From: Lingula anatina
Lineage: Eukaryota; Brachiopoda; Lingulata; Lingulida; Lingulidae
Assembly: GCF_001039355.2 (NCBI RefSeq)
Contig: NW_019775591.1
Span: forward strand, 209,220-273,219
DNA length: 64,000 nucleotides
Direction of reading: 5' to 3'
The position numbers and the translations under genes are program-made. Positions 1-11,471 of the stretch are shown here, in pieces (the stretch's first letter is position 1; each line of letters begins with the position of its first letter). The notes beneath the pieces were generated by a model. It saw only the letters and a list, made by a program, of their open reading frames with translations, ran no database searches and was not told the DNA's origin.

Positions 1-505
1 ATTCCCGTATACAGCAGATCAAAGCAGTTTCTGAGTCAAAAGTTTTAAGTACCAGTATTGTAATGTGCGTTGTCAATAACAGATGCCTGAGACGCTTTCA
101 AAGTAAAAACCCTCATATGTCTAGGCATTCAGTCCGTCAGTTTAATTGATTTTTATCTGGGTAGATATATGAATGTGAAGGTTGTCAAACGTTGCAAACT
201 TTGCTTGAAAGTTATGAAAGTTGTGTTGGCTTTCTACTAAAGCAGGATTGTTCACATTTCACACAAAACGTCAACATCATCTGCAATTTGATTTTAACAC
301 CACACGTTTACTAGTCTCTTAGAGCAACCACCCGACCATGACAGTAAATATAAAGCTTTCTTCTAGTTATTTGGTTTTTCTTATTTGGTGGCGCCCTCTG
401 TTGTTCAGTCCATTTTCTAGTTGTACGACATTTTTCTTGGAACGGCTTGTTAGGGAAAAAGATAGGACAACCACCGTTCGCCAGGTAAATTTTTACCAGT
501 ACCTG
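1..505. repeat. array spacer block, copy 0 (5' end outside window)
   Basis: This segment recurs almost unchanged from 5386 onward (offset 5,385 bp). More diverged copies lie near 18.6, 47.7, 48.5 (inverted), 55.2 and 61.2 kb. It is non-coding, and short ORFs in it are not conserved between copies. It is the intergenic part of the duplicated unit that carries the Cys-rich/EF-hand genes. Confidence 0.85.

Positions 506-506
<1 letters not shown>

Positions 507-572
<66 letters not shown>
507..572. repeat. (TA)n microsatellite
   Basis: Nearly pure TA dinucleotides with one interruption. The same microsatellite and right flank recur at 22,469-22,962, so it is part of a duplicated segment. Confidence 0.95.
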
Positions 573-578
<6 letters not shown>

Positions 579-983
579 GAACAGTTATAATTATAAAAGT
601 ATGATGTTCGTCGCTAATATAAAAATTAAGATCAATGTACTGGTGCCTATATGTTGGCTGCAGGCCCCATGGTATAGTCTATTACAAAATTGTACCCTCC
701 GCTTTATTTGTTCATGGGCCTACTATATGTCTATTTAAGAGGCACCTCTGTTATCACGGGATCAACCAAGTGACTTTCACAGACAGTCGCCGTTGCTGAC
801 AGCTGAATAATCAATGAGCGTGTAGAAGAAATATTCCATCTGTATGAATCATAATGGGGAACCAGTAGGTATGTCTAGGTCTTTGTATATAAGTCAGTTT
901 TACCAGTATTTTTCATACTTTGAATGCATAAATATACAAACTGGGCCCTTAATTTGGGATATTTCAGTTTAAACTAGGTACAG
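573..983. repeat. segment duplicated at 22,552-22,962, ending at single N
   Basis: About 411 bp match 22,552-22,962 with only a handful of substitutions. Both copies end at the same base, directly before a lone N (984 and 22,963). No coding potential was seen. Ending at an N in both places suggests a contig or gap-fill edge rather than a biological breakpoint. Confidence 0.85.
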
Positions 984-1425
984 NTGTAAATTCTCCTTAA
1001 AAGTTATAAAATTCCACATTAAATAATATTATATGATATGTCGGACATATCTGGCCGTTCTCTGGTCGTAGGACATATATTGCCTGTCGGACACCTGTTT
1101 GGTTTCTTTATTAACCAGGAAGTTCTAGTCTACAACTTCTTGGTTTAACTCATACATTGATTGTCTGACGTTGTGGAACATTCCGCCGTTTTATAATTGG
1201 TGCTCATTTAAGCATTACGCTAGCTGTATCTTGGAGAAGTACAGGGAACCGAGCGTTTATTCATTTATCTATTTTTATTTTTTTAATATTTTAACCAATG
1301 TAAATATTCAGTCATATACTGCTGTTTGGGCATACGCGTAAAGCATTCCTTCTGTGATAATTGAAAGATATGATTAAATTCAACATGGAATAGTTTGAGT
1401 ACTTTATAGATTGATTTCCTTTTGC

Positions 1426-1447
1426 ATTTTTTTTTTTTTTTGCTTTT

Positions 1448-1482
<35 letters not shown>
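1426..1482. repeat. poly-T tract
   Basis: Two long T runs separated by a short interruption. They give lysine-rich nonsense ORFs on the minus strand. The rest of 990-1830 shows no gene. Confidence 0.9.
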
Positions 1483-1834
1483 AAGTGGACAAACAGTCGA
1501 TGAAAATGGATCACGTTTGGACATTTTTGTTGTAAGGGAGGTGGAGCCTGGCGAAGATTAAAGTCGCCGATGTTCCCATATCGTTTCCCGATCAAAAAAG
1601 CTCGTTTGTGTCAAAACCAGTATACAATAATAATGAATAAATGAAACAACGACACCTGTTGCGATGCTATCTGAATTTCATATAAACATCAATATTGTTT
1701 CACATAATTTCAAATCCTAATTCATAAAACGAATTTCGAAAGATAATTTGTTGCGAAATATCGATTCCCAATGATTTTCCAAATGTCAATTAAGGATGGA
1801 AAAATTGCTCAGCTTTTCATCCGCGATATCAGAG

Positions 1835-1948
1835 CTATTGCAGATCAGGGTCGAACTCCTTGGGGTCAATCTTGCCGTCATTATTGGCGTTCATGTCGTC
1901 AAAGCCTACGTCCTTGGCGGCCCTTTTCCCGTTTGAGCAAGTACAGGT
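1835..1948 (-). pseudogene. shortened terminal EF-hand exon, copy A
   Basis: Reading leftward, this encodes a Cys-x-Cys-x-N-G-K-R stretch followed directly by the second EF-hand loop (D-x-N-x-D-G-K-I-D-x-x-E) and the family C-terminus F-D-P-D-L-Q-stop. In the intact gene at 56.9 kb the corresponding parts lie on two exons separated by the acidic linker, an intron and EF-hand 1. Those parts are missing here, yet the frame stays open. The copy at 11.4 kb has the same fusion, so the deletion predates the duplication. I see no splice acceptor in the phase required after exon 2, so the exon may be dead. Confidence 0.6.
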
Positions 1949-2156
1949 AGTCTTCTCCTTTCGCGACATGAACCACCCGCTGACTAATTTACTAAGCAAA
2001 TAATGCAAACATCTATTTGAATTCGTATATTACTTTTTAGACATTCTCTACCTTATACCAGATCAGCGATGACCTTATTAATATCGATATTTTATCATTA
2101 CTTTATCATTATATTTAACATTGTAATTCATTATTTATCACTATCATTTATTTCAT

Positions 2157-2159
2157 CAC

Positions 2160-2190
<31 letters not shown>

Positions 2191-2191
2191 G
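2157..2191. repeat. (TTA)n microsatellite
   Basis: ATT/TTA trinucleotide run in non-coding DNA. A related trinucleotide stretch occupies the equivalent place in the second unit (11,686-11,745). Confidence 0.9.
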
Positions 2192-2906
2192 CAAAAAGGG
2201 GACGTGTACAGAAAAGCCAGAGAAATACCCCTGAAAATCACCTGATAGAAGATATGATTGATAGGGAGAGCTTTAAAATATAATACGTTCACCACGAGTG
2301 CTTTTGGATACATATGGTTTAAGCTTACAACACTGCTTTTCAAATTGGCCAGATGATATGGCAAAACATGCAACTAATGCGCAGACCACACTAGCAGCAA
2401 AGTAAACATAGTTCACTTATATGTCACCCTTTTAAACTTTAATACATACATAAGCACACTCTTAATATATTGTTGCGGCGTATCTTTAAAATACCATTTC
2501 ACGCCTTAAACTGCTCGATGCATTATGAAATGTTGGCCAGAGTAGAAAACACCAATCCCCACGTTTAATTTCTGAATGGCTGCGGTACGGTCATGCCCAG
2601 TCTTCGAGTATGACGTCACGCGCAATCCATCTTAGCATCTATTTACGGCCAAGCAGAGAAAGTAACATACATTTCAGCAGTGCTGAATACAGCAGCGCTT
2701 TATAGTACGTATATATTCAGAACAGATGATCCGCGACCTGAGAATCGAGAGCACATTCAGAACAACTTTATCTGCCGACTAACCCGCGGATCAAACATGT
2801 TCAACCCACTTATAATCAATGCCAACCTGTGCCCTGACGGTCTGCCCGCCTCTACACGCGCCATCCCTGCAGGAGTCTAGCAATTAAACTCCAAAACAGA
2901 GATTTA

Positions 2907-3163
2907 GGCTTCGTTCACATGCAATGTCTATTTTCTAAATTCTATTTTCTATTCGCGCTATCTTATGATCACGGTCTGTGCACTGAATATCCCGCCGCGT
3001 AATTACTGGCACCGCGAGCCAGTTACTTATAGTAACTTATAGTAACTGGCTCGCGCTGCCAGTAATTACGCCGCAGGATATTCAGTGCACAGACCGTGAT
3101 CATAAGACATACCGAAAATAGAAAATAGAATTTAGAAAATAGACATTGCATGTGAACGAAGCC
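2907..3163. mobile_element. fold-back MITE, TTA target duplication
   Basis: The two halves are near-perfect reverse complements (arms about 125 bp). The ends read GGCTTCGTTCACATGCAATG and its complement, and TTA flanks both sides (2904-2906, 3164-3166). The paralogous unit at about 12,883-12,897 has the empty site (gagattttatccatt). A 3-bp TTA duplication fits PIF/Harbinger-type MITEs. No ORF. Confidence 0.9.
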
Positions 3164-3428
3164 TTAATCCATTTAATGGCTCTTGTGGGGGGAGTGGAGC
3201 CATCAGAAGATAAAGCGGCTTTATTTTAATGGGGTCGGCCACATTTAGTCCGCAGATCATCTGTTGTGAATGCGCTCTAACTGATCCGCCGACAATTGCA
3301 AAAGCCCCTTAATTCCCTGATGGTCTTCCTGTCTCTACATACACACGCGCCATGAAACGGATTAAATCTCAGCTCCGAGATAGAGAGAGCTTATCTCTCA
3401 TTTGGTCTGAATGCGCACTATCTATCTC

Positions 3429-3470
3429 CAAGAGAGAGAGAGAGGGAGAGAGAGAGAGAGAGAGAGAGAT
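3429..3470. repeat. (GA)n microsatellite
   Basis: AG dinucleotide run immediately 3' of exon 2 of copy A. An equivalent GA tract flanks exon 2 of copy B (13,254-13,300). Confidence 0.9.
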
Positions 3471-3480
3471 TTCATTTTAC

Positions 3481-3988
3481 GTTATGGTCATGCCGCAGTC
3501 CGCTCTACATGAACGTTCACATTTGCAGCCAAATATGTTACATTTTCCATATGAACAGTAAGGGGTTCCCTGGAATGGAAATCGTAAATCAATTACTCTC
3601 TCTCCCTATCTCTTTCTCTCTGCTCTATACCCCTCCTAGGCACACCCCACCTTCACTGCACACGCATACAAACGCACTGGCACACACGTCCTTACAGAAT
3701 GATTTGCTTACGACCATTTACGTATAGAATTTCAATGAACAATATAAAAAATAGCGTTCTAGCTTTGTTATACATTTATAACCAAAATGTATGATATCAT
3801 TTTCCACTGTAATGCAAAGTTCGCCTCATACCAAATTTGTGTTCTGAATATGTTCTGAATGCGCTTCCCACCTTAGTGCAGTCCGCACAGTAAGTATTCT
3901 TCTTTGTAAAGCAGCAGTCGGATTCAGCTTGGTGCATTAAAACTGCCAGAACCAACACAACTAACGCAAAATTGGCAAAGGTAGCCAT
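3481..3988 (-). pseudogene. Cys-rich/EF-hand secreted protein, copy A (coding exons 1-2)
   Basis: Coding exon 1 (3988 to 3872, 39 codons) starts at an ATG three bases after a TTTCAG acceptor. It encodes a hydrophobic signal peptide ending A-E-S, then D-C-C and Y-C-A-D-C-T-K, and stops at a GTGGG donor. Exon 2 (3569 to 3481, 89 nt, phase 2 exit) follows a CCAG acceptor and encodes the core PYCSYGKCNIFGCKC plus four more Cys-rich residues, ending at a GTAAAA donor. Both exons are open and match the intact 56.9-kb gene. No acidic exon is found downstream, and only the shortened terminal exon at 1835-1948 remains, so a full product is unlikely. The TATA-like box has also decayed. Confidence 0.75.
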
Positions 3989-4284
3989 CTTCTGAAATGT
4001 GAAGTGACAACATGGAGTTGACACAAAGGAATCTTAGAGGACAGTGGAGCTCACATCTCTTCTGTCAGCATCTATACTAAACTTTCAGATGCACGCTGAC
4101 ATAAAGACTTGAGATGTCATACTATATGGTGTTCTCTAAAACCCAAAGTGCAAAAAGGCAATCGGCATCGTGAAAAACTATGTAGAAATTAAAGAAAATA
4201 TCTTGGACAGAATTTTTACCTGAGTAATCCTTGATTACTTCTCTCTCAGTCTCGAAATGATTGAAAAATGTCCACAGTTTGAAC

Positions 4285-4292
4285 TATTAATA
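4285..4292 (-). promoter_or_regulatory. decayed TATA box of copy A
   Basis: Minus strand reads TATTAATA at the position where copies B and C have TATAAATA, inside a conserved upstream block. About 40 bp further on is a short 5' exon ending in a CAG|GTAAAA donor, so these genes have a non-coding first exon. Confidence 0.55.
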
Positions 4293-5188
4293 CCGTTTTC
4301 AACAGCAGTGCAAGCTCAGTCAAGGCATCAGCTTTTGAAGTAGTGTACACGCCTGTATTCAGAAGAGATCAAAGCATGTGGAAAGAACATCAAAGTTATG
4401 TACTGGTAAAAGTATTTCACAATGATTTTACCGAAGTCTGAATTATCATTTACAGACTAGTTCGGCAATGCGTAGAAAGATAATGCATGTTTGAGACTGA
4501 TTTTCGTCTGTGGATATAATTTTCGTCAGAAAGACATTAAATCTTTAGGTTTTACGCATGCGCATTAAAAAAAAAATGTAGCTTTAGCCGGTTGAACATA
4601 ATCAGTAGACATAATAAGGATACAGAGGTCTGGTGACAATTTTTTACTGTAAACCCCCAAAGCTAGGTTTAAAGAATCGGTGACACTGTATTCTGTTTAA
4701 TTTCGCCGGTGAAGTGGAATATATGTTGCCTATTAACCCACAACAAATAAAATCACAGGGAACATTTCATTATATAAAGAGTTGGTGCACATTTGATATT
4801 TGTTCGCCGGTTGAAAGTTCATTGATTTTTGGCTAGAAAAGATTTCTAAAGATTGCGTTTCATTACCATTACAAGAAAACATGTACAAACAGAGGGTGGG
4901 CAAGTCATTCGCCTTGGAATGGAAAGCCGGGTTCCCATGTTATTTGTACAGGTTACGATTAGTTGGTGTATTGGGATGAACACTGTAAATAAAATTCATT
5001 TGTAAATAATTTTGATCAACATGAGAGAAAATAATGCAGTAAATGGAGATTTGAGATTGATGATAGTTTCACTCAAAAATTGGGAGACGAAATGGATCTA
5101 TTTTAGGAATAGGTTTTTCAAATGAAAAGCTATAAGTTTATAAACTTTTTAAGAGCACCTGTATAAGACCATATGCCTTGGATAATGC

Positions 5189-5189
<1 letters not shown>

Positions 5190-5228
<39 letters not shown>

Positions 5229-5905
5229 ATTAATTGCGCGGGTATCATTTGATCCATGCAGTCTTATCATATACGAGGACCACAAATTTTTATAATTAGT
5301 TCATCGTCACTTTTGATTTTCACACTTTCCCCCCTAAGAATACAGTTCAATTATTCATCGCCATTCTCCATTCATTCTGCATTGCATTCCCGTATACAGC
5401 AGATCAAAGCAGTTTCTGAGTCAAAAGTTTTAAGTACCAGTATTGTAATGTGCGTTGTCAATAACAGATGCCTGAGACGCTTTCATAGTAAAAACCTTCA
5501 TATGTCTAGGCATTCAGTCCGTCAGTTTAATTGATTTTTATCTGGGTAGATATATGAATGTGAAGGTTGTCAAACGTTGCAAACTTTGCTTGAAAGTTAT
5601 GAAAGTTGTGTTGGCTTTCTACTAAAGCAGGATTGTTCACATTTCACACAAAACGTCAACATCATCTTCAATTTGATTTTAACACCACACGTTTACTAGT
5701 CTCTTAGAGCAACCACCCGACCATGACAATTATAAATATAAAGCTTTCTTCTACTTATTTGGTTTTTCTTATTTGGTGGCACCCTCTGTTGTTCAGTCCA
5801 TTTTCTAGTTGTACGACATTTTTCTTGGAACGGCTTGTTAGGGAAAAAGATAGGACAACCACCGTTCGCCAGGTAAATTTTTACCAGTAATCTGTCAGAA
5901 CTGTA
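5190..5905. repeat. array spacer block, copy 1, led by (GA)n
   Basis: Starts with a GA microsatellite (5190-5223), followed by the block that repeats 1-505. It marks the boundary between two 5.4-kb array units. 4,300-5,190 is conserved gene-upstream spacer without ORFs. Confidence 0.85.
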
Positions 5906-6645
5906 CACACTGTGCAGCGTTCATATTTACATCATTTTTTATTTTAAATTTAAACAGTTATAATTATAAAAGTGTGATTTTCGTCCCTAATGTAAGAAAT
6001 GAGCTCAATCTACTGATGCTTGTACATATATATACATATATGTTGACAGTTCCGAGCTATATTACCTAATAACTCTTTGACCCCAGGGCCCATAGTATTG
6101 TCTATTACAAGATTATACCCTCCGCTTTAATTTTCCATGGACCCACTACATGTAAATCTTAGAGGCACCTAGCTCTGTCATCACGGGATCTACCAAGTGG
6201 CTTTCATAGACAGTTGCCGTTGCGTTCAGCTGAATAATCAATGGAGTCGTGAGCATGAGTTTTCCCCTACATGTAGCTCACATCCTTTTTTACCAAGAAG
6301 ATCCAGGGGTTTAGTTTTTAGGGTTGTAAACGGTTTTTTTTATAGCATTTTAACATCAGTCGTATCCCTTTTACGCATTTTAAGATATCAGAACTTCAAT
6401 CAAATTACTGATTCAAGTTTGTTTGACACACAGCTATTTTAAGAGTTATGCATTCCCGACATTGTCCATGTTATAATTTATAGGCTTAATATCTCTTTAT
6501 CTCTTAAAATAAGTTCCATATAACATCTGGTTGTTTAGATTTCTTTTGTATAGATGGATGGAAATTGCTATAAATTACCGCGTTACTCATCAAATAAAAT
6601 AATACTGTTGAATTCAGCGCTTAATTTTTTTTAAAGAACAAGCAC
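5906..6645. repeat. spacer, present inverted at about 49,270-49,790
   Basis: Non-coding. The stretch from about 6,110 to 6,645 is matched as reverse complement by about 49,270-49,790. That match continues into what is here 9,833-10,260, which defines the insertion between them. Confidence 0.75.
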
Positions 6646-7359
6646 TGTGACGGGTGACACTTCGATACAAAAAGAGGACACTTTATTTGTGCTCAAACGA
6701 TTTATTGTCTCTACAAAAACTTGTGTGACTGTACGTGCGTATGTATGGTTCAAATCTGTGAAAAAAACTTAAATAACTGACAAAAAAACCTTAGAGCACA
6801 TTATATATAGATATGAAGAAACGAACAGATAAATAAATATTAATAAAGTGAATACATTAAATAATAAAGAGAAATGCCACACTACATTTGAAATAATCCA
6901 CGTGTCCACACCCAAATTTTTCTAAGACTTGTAAAAACCACAATATATATATATATATACCCAAAACCAAATTTTAACTCCATACAAATTTAACCCTCAA
7001 GTGACCGAGTGGGGTCATTTACGATCCCAGCCATATTATTTAATGTGCCATCTCTTTATTTTTTATTCGAATTTTCTTTCCTTGCATGAGTTTGTCAGTC
7101 TATTAATCCTACAGCATGCTTTCAACGCATGTGTAGCGAACATGCAGCAACTATAAACGGATGCTAAACGAATCACTAACGAATCAGAACGAACGTTGAA
7201 CGACTTTATAGCGCAGCCAACGTTATTGTAGCGCGCCTCTGTCCTGTTCCTAGTGTGTCCCGAGCATGCGTGTCCCGAGCCTAGCATGTATTCATGGTGT
7301 GTTGATAAATGGGTCCTATGTAGCTGCATCACTTTTCCACTTTTGTTGAATAACCGCTG

Positions 7360-7729
7360 CATGGAAAATCTTGACAGACTGCGATTAGAATACGAAACTT
7401 CAGTTCTCCAACATTCTCATAACGTCATGGAACTTGCACTCCACCAAGTCTGTGACATCAGGAGCATTCTGGCGAACCATTTCCAGGTTTTACTTAGGAC
7501 AATGCAGCAGAAGCCCAAGACTATTAAAAAGATTGTAATAGCATGCATAATCTTCCACAACCTTAGTAGGATCCGGCATCCACGAATGCAGAACCAGCAG
7601 CTTGACGTTGCCGAGAACCTGGATCAAGAGTTTGCTCGTGGTGAGTGGAGAAATGGCCGATATCTAGAGGACACCCGCATCGTCATTGGCAGCAGCAAGA
7701 CCATAAGGGAAAAAACAGAAATTATCTGA
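7360..7729 (+). pseudogene. PIF/Harbinger-like transposase C-terminal fragment
   Basis: The translated segment contains R-S-I-L-A-N-H-F-Q-V-L-L, then K-K-I-V-I-A-C-I-I-F-H-N-L-S-R-I-R, then an L-D-x-x-x-x-x-D-Q-E...W-R-N-G-R region. This resembles the C-terminal part of HARBI1-type DDE nucleases (the F-x-V-L ... A-C-x-x-L-H-N block). The catalytic Asp residues upstream are absent, so it is a remnant of a cut-and-paste transposase. It sits inside the 6,646-9,832 insertion and reads through to a TGA at 7727-7729. About 1 kb of sequence 5' of it in the insertion shows no further coding similarity. Confidence 0.65.
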
Positions 7730-8127
7730 AGCCGGATCTGTTCTATGGCAAGACCACCTCTTTCTTCCCTTTGAAATGATCATTTAAACATAGACTAAAT
7801 AAGACATTAAATGATACACAGTGGTGCTAAATACCGGTACATTATGTACATGTGATGTTACTGAAATTAAAGTCACAATCAGGATAAAATTTGTTATTTT
7901 AGACGGTCTTATTTTCAGTATTTTTATAGCTTGACTTTTATCAAAATTATCTAAAAACAATGGTCGGTTAGAATTGGAAAACAATTACATTGACAGTGTA
8001 TATCATGTTTATGCTACTCTTTATTATTTTGCTGTTTAATATCACCTTCCCAATGAAGAAAACGATAAAATGTGTATCCAAGAAAACAAATTTCACTGGT
8101 TGCTTTTTACATTATCTGAAGTTTTTA

Positions 8128-9508
8128 CACACACTGGACAAAAGAAGTGTCACCCCCTAACTCAGAGTAATGAAAGTAGGCAGATCTTGGGTACTTATAA
8201 TGCCTGGTCTACTTATTATGTGACTAATGAGTATAAAACCGCTATACCATGGAATTGTATTGTTGGACTTGTACGTGTACAGCAAATATTATTCCTGTCT
8301 TCCTCCAATATGGCAAGATACAGGTAATTATCTAACGGCTATAGGTGCAAGTTATTAACCTGAAGAGGCGGAATATAAGCAATGTCAGTATATCGATACA
8401 ATTGAATTGTTTAGTCAGAACCGTGCAGAGGGTCTGGTCTCAGTATAGAAACACTGGATCAAGAGACAAATTGTCTCTGATGGGTCGTCCAAGAAAAACT
8501 ACTGGCCGTAAAGACCGACGACTGATTTTGATGTCCAGGTTGTCAAAATTCGACACTGCTTGTCAGTTGACAACACAGTGGAACAATTTCACACATAAAA
8601 ATGTGTCTGTGATAATTGGTAGGCGTCGGTTACATAGAGTGTACGGCAGGGTAGCAAGACTGAAACCTCTTTTAGCGTTACAAAACAGGCAACGTAGAGT
8701 GAACTAGGGACAACAAGATCTGGAACTGGACAGTCCATGACAATTGGTCCTACATATTGTTTTCTGATGATTGTCGCTTTGGTCTTACCTCTGATGGCAG
8801 ACGGGTACGATGCTAGCGAACTGCTGGTAAAGCATCGAAACCACATGTACTTAATTTTCGAACCCAGAGCAGCATATTCATCATGGAGTGGGGCTGCATC
8901 AGCATCCATGGCGTGGGCGAATTGATAGTGGTTGATGAAAACATGAATAACTAGAAATATATCGATGTTTTGGAGTCAAGCTTGCTACCAACTATTACTA
9001 ACATGTTTGGTGACAGGAATAATCCATTTGTTCACCAGGATGACAATGTTCCTTGTCACAGGACCAGAGCAGTTGATGATTGGTTTGACCAACAGGACAT
9101 TCGCAGGGTGATGTGGCTTGCCCTCAGTCCGGTTGAAAACATAATAGAAAATGTGTGGAATGATATGTCAAAACTTTGGATAAATGCCCGTCTAACAAGC
9201 AGAGAAACTCTGTTATATTCAGTGTTTCATGCTTGGGCCAGCATAAGCCCCGAACGCATCAGACAATTATATGAATCCTTGCTTCGTAGACTGGTACCTA
9301 TTATTAGGTCACGTGGCTATGCCACTAAGTACTAATTTTGGACTTGAAATTGCATATTTTGGTAGAATGTATATTTTGTTCTCATTTTGTGATTTTTTGT
9401 GAAATTTGATGTTAATAAAATGATACCAGGAGCATATCATTCCACAGTCATTTATCTCCCCCATAGTATTGGCTCAGTAGGGGTGACACTTCTTTTGTCC
9501 AGTGTGTG
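8128..9508 (+). mobile_element. Tc1/mariner element, nested, full length
   Basis: 1,381 bp bounded by inverted ends beginning CACACACTGGACAAAAGAAG, with TA on both sides (8126-8127, 9509-9510), as expected of Tc1/mariner. It contains a degenerate transposase on the plus strand. Confidence 0.92.
8345..9335 (+). pseudogene. Tc1-like transposase, inactivated
   Basis: Fragments in order: a helix-turn-helix DNA-binding region with the G-R-P-R hinge motif (about 8,480), a first catalytic block I-L-F-S-D-D (about 8,760), a second block H-Q-D-D-N-V-P-C-H (about 9,035), and a C-terminal S-P-V-E-N-I-I-E-N-V-W block (about 9,130). These are the D, D and E segments of a DD34E-type transposase. In-frame stops after 8,704, near 8,813 and near 8,950, plus frame changes, break it. 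The terminal repeats remain good, so it may have been mobilised in trans. Confidence 0.88.
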
Positions 9509-9840
9509 TATATAGAGAACGAGTCACGTGATCATTGCTGACTGAGGAACGCTATTTCTGCGCTCAGTGCGTGCTGAATGCACGGGTCGTTCGTTCCCTG
9601 CGCCAAAAACCCGTTGTGCATACGTTGGATTTTTTTTACACGTTTGTTCTATATTCGTTCTTCATGCGCCCTTTATACGCAAAATACGCCAACAAAACGC
9701 TATGTATTTGCTATTAACTCGCACTTTTCTGGCAAATTATGTCAGAAGTTGGACGCATAGCAGCGCATTTGGCTTACTTTCATGCGCAATGCATGCGTAC
9801 CTCGTGCGTTCTGTAGGTGTGACCGGGCCTTTACAAGCAC

Positions 9841-10349
9841 CGCTCACACTAATCCACATTTATTAAAGATTTCGAACACATCACTGTGGTCGGAACCGAT
9901 ATCTCCGCCTTCATCATCCGCGGTGGCCCTTGATGTTCTTCTATAACACGTGCAATAAGATATTGCCTCCTGCCAACCACAGGGAATAACAACCCACAAG
10001 GAATAACATTGTTCAAAGAAAGCGAAAGTGGTTCATTGGAGCAAGTTGGTTAGGGAAATTTTAAAGAGAAATTATCTCCCTTCGTACATTATTATCCAAC
10101 GTTCAGCTTTTATTTATTTTCGATCTTAAATAATTTCTATATAATTTTATTTCAGGAGGGCGAAAGGTGATATCAGTAAGACTGCGTTTAGTCCCCGGAC
10201 ACTTGTGAGTATAACCACGGCTGAGAACATCAGACTCCATGTACCCTTTTTATTCTTTCTTTTTTTATTTTTAAATATACAACATTAAATTTGGAGAGAG
10301 GGAAAAAGAGAGAGAACGAGAAAAAGAGGGGGAGAAGAGTTTGTCCAAC
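9841..10349. other. array spacer, no gene seen
   Basis: Continues the spacer interrupted at 6,645. Matched in reverse complement by about 48,880-49,265. No coding or RNA feature supported. Confidence 0.6.
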
Positions 10350-10405
10350 GTAGCAATCGGGCCGTAACTTTTTCTGTAGCCGTCTTTACATGCACAACCA
10401 AAAAT
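10350..10405 (-). pseudogene. relic of exon 2 of the Cys-rich/EF-hand family
   Basis: The minus strand encodes F-G-C-A-C-K-D-G-Y-R-K-S-Y-G-P-I-A-T, then a GTTGG donor. It aligns to the second half of exon 2, most closely to the relic at 59.7 kb, but two cysteines have become tyrosine and the 5' half is missing. Other exons of this copy were not found. Confidence 0.6.
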
Positions 10406-10424
10406 CTTAAATCTACATAATATA

Positions 10425-10712
10425 ATAAGTAATATTATGCAGTGGCAGATTAAAAGGGGTGGGGTGAGGGGGGTCCTCAGCTCCCCCTTCAATTTCTGTA
10501 AAAAAAGTACACCAATGGCCCCCTCTTGGAATTAGAATTTTGACTAACCGAATCATAGTTCTAAACCGGACCAACTGTACTGTCCGTCCTCCAAATTACC
10601 AAACTTTTCGGGGCCCTTCAGCAGGCCCCGAACCCCAAGCCAAGGGGGAATAGGGTCGGCTTCTCATCCGCGGATCCCCTTTCACTTAATCCTAGATCCG
10701 CCCCTGTTATGC
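10425..10712. repeat. dispersed repeat, second copy near 54,370-54,645
   Basis: Shares internal stretches with the 54.4-kb copy (an A-rich run followed by gtacaccaatgg; gaatcatagttcta; tccgcccctgttatgc). It lies directly beside the exon relic at 10,350. Probably a short non-autonomous transposon; ends not defined. Confidence 0.6.
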
Positions 10713-11106
10713 ATACTTGTATGGGGGCATAATTGGTTTTGAAGGTGTGAAACAGTTGGCAATTTCAGTACAAAGTTCCATTAACTTTGCTAAATTTGAT
10801 CTGAAGTTTACAAAGTTTGATAATCTTCGCACTGACATATTCCAGCATCTATGAAGAAAAACATACCATGAACAATTTGTCCCCAAGAGACACCAAAACA
10901 CCTTGATATATAACAGCCGCAGAGTTAGTCTGTTTAGACAGTAGTTAGTCTTAGTCTGTTTAGACAGTAGTTAGTCTGTTTAGACAGTAGATGATCAGTT
11001 TTTACAACGCTTTGAACAATGTAAATAAAAGTAACTTGTAAATTTCTTTGATCAACACGAGAGAGAATTGTGCAGTAAATGGAGATCATATTTGTCAAAA
11101 AAAGTA

Positions 11107-11154
<48 letters not shown>
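11107..11154. repeat. (AAT)n microsatellite
   Basis: Pure trinucleotide run in spacer. A second, imperfect one lies at 11,676-11,709. Confidence 0.95.
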
Positions 11155-11357
11155 TAATAAATAAATGAAACAAAACGACACCTTTTTGCAATGCTATCTG
11201 AATTTCATATAAACAGCAATATTGTTTCACATAATTTCAAATCCTAATTTCGGATTTCAAAAGTTCATTTCTTGTGAAAGATCGATTCCCAATGATTTTT
11301 CCAAATGTCATTTAAGGATTGAAAAAGTGCTGCGCTTTTTATCTTCGAACATTAGAA

Positions 11358-11471
11358 CTATTGCAGATTAGGATCGAACTCCTGTGGGGCAATCTTGCTG
11401 TCATCATTGACGTCCATGTCGTCAAACATGACATCCTTTGCGGCCCTTTTCCCGTTCGTGCAAGTACAGGA
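11358..11471 (-). pseudogene. shortened terminal EF-hand exon, copy B
   Basis: Same fused structure as 1835-1948: S-C-T-C-T-N-G-K-R-A-A-K-D-V joined to the last EF-hand and F-D-P-N-L-Q-stop. The EF loop has a Ser where the conserved Gly sits (N-D-D-S-K-I), and Asp nine of the loop is Ala, so calcium binding by this copy would be impaired. Confidence 0.6.

Larger units (their letters stand above)
6646..9832. mobile_element. 3.2-kb transposon insertion with 8-bp flanking duplication
   Basis: ACAAGCAC occurs at 6638-6645 and again at 9833-9840. The inverted paralogue near 49,270-49,300 has one copy of it with continuous flanks, which is an empty site. Inside are a PIF/Harbinger-like transposase remnant and a nested Tc1 element. 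The right end reads ...GTGTGACCGGGCCTTT, and I do not find a matching inverted end on the left. Eight bp is not the usual 3-bp Harbinger duplication, so this may be a composite of successive insertions. Confidence 0.7.

Noticed and set aside
1283-1595. Minus-strand ORFs rich in lysine
   Set aside because: They are translations of a poly-T tract, and no copy exists in paralogous spacer.
5256-5534. 92-aa plus-strand ORF in the spacer block
   Set aside because: Not kept open in the other copies of the same repeat; no domain.
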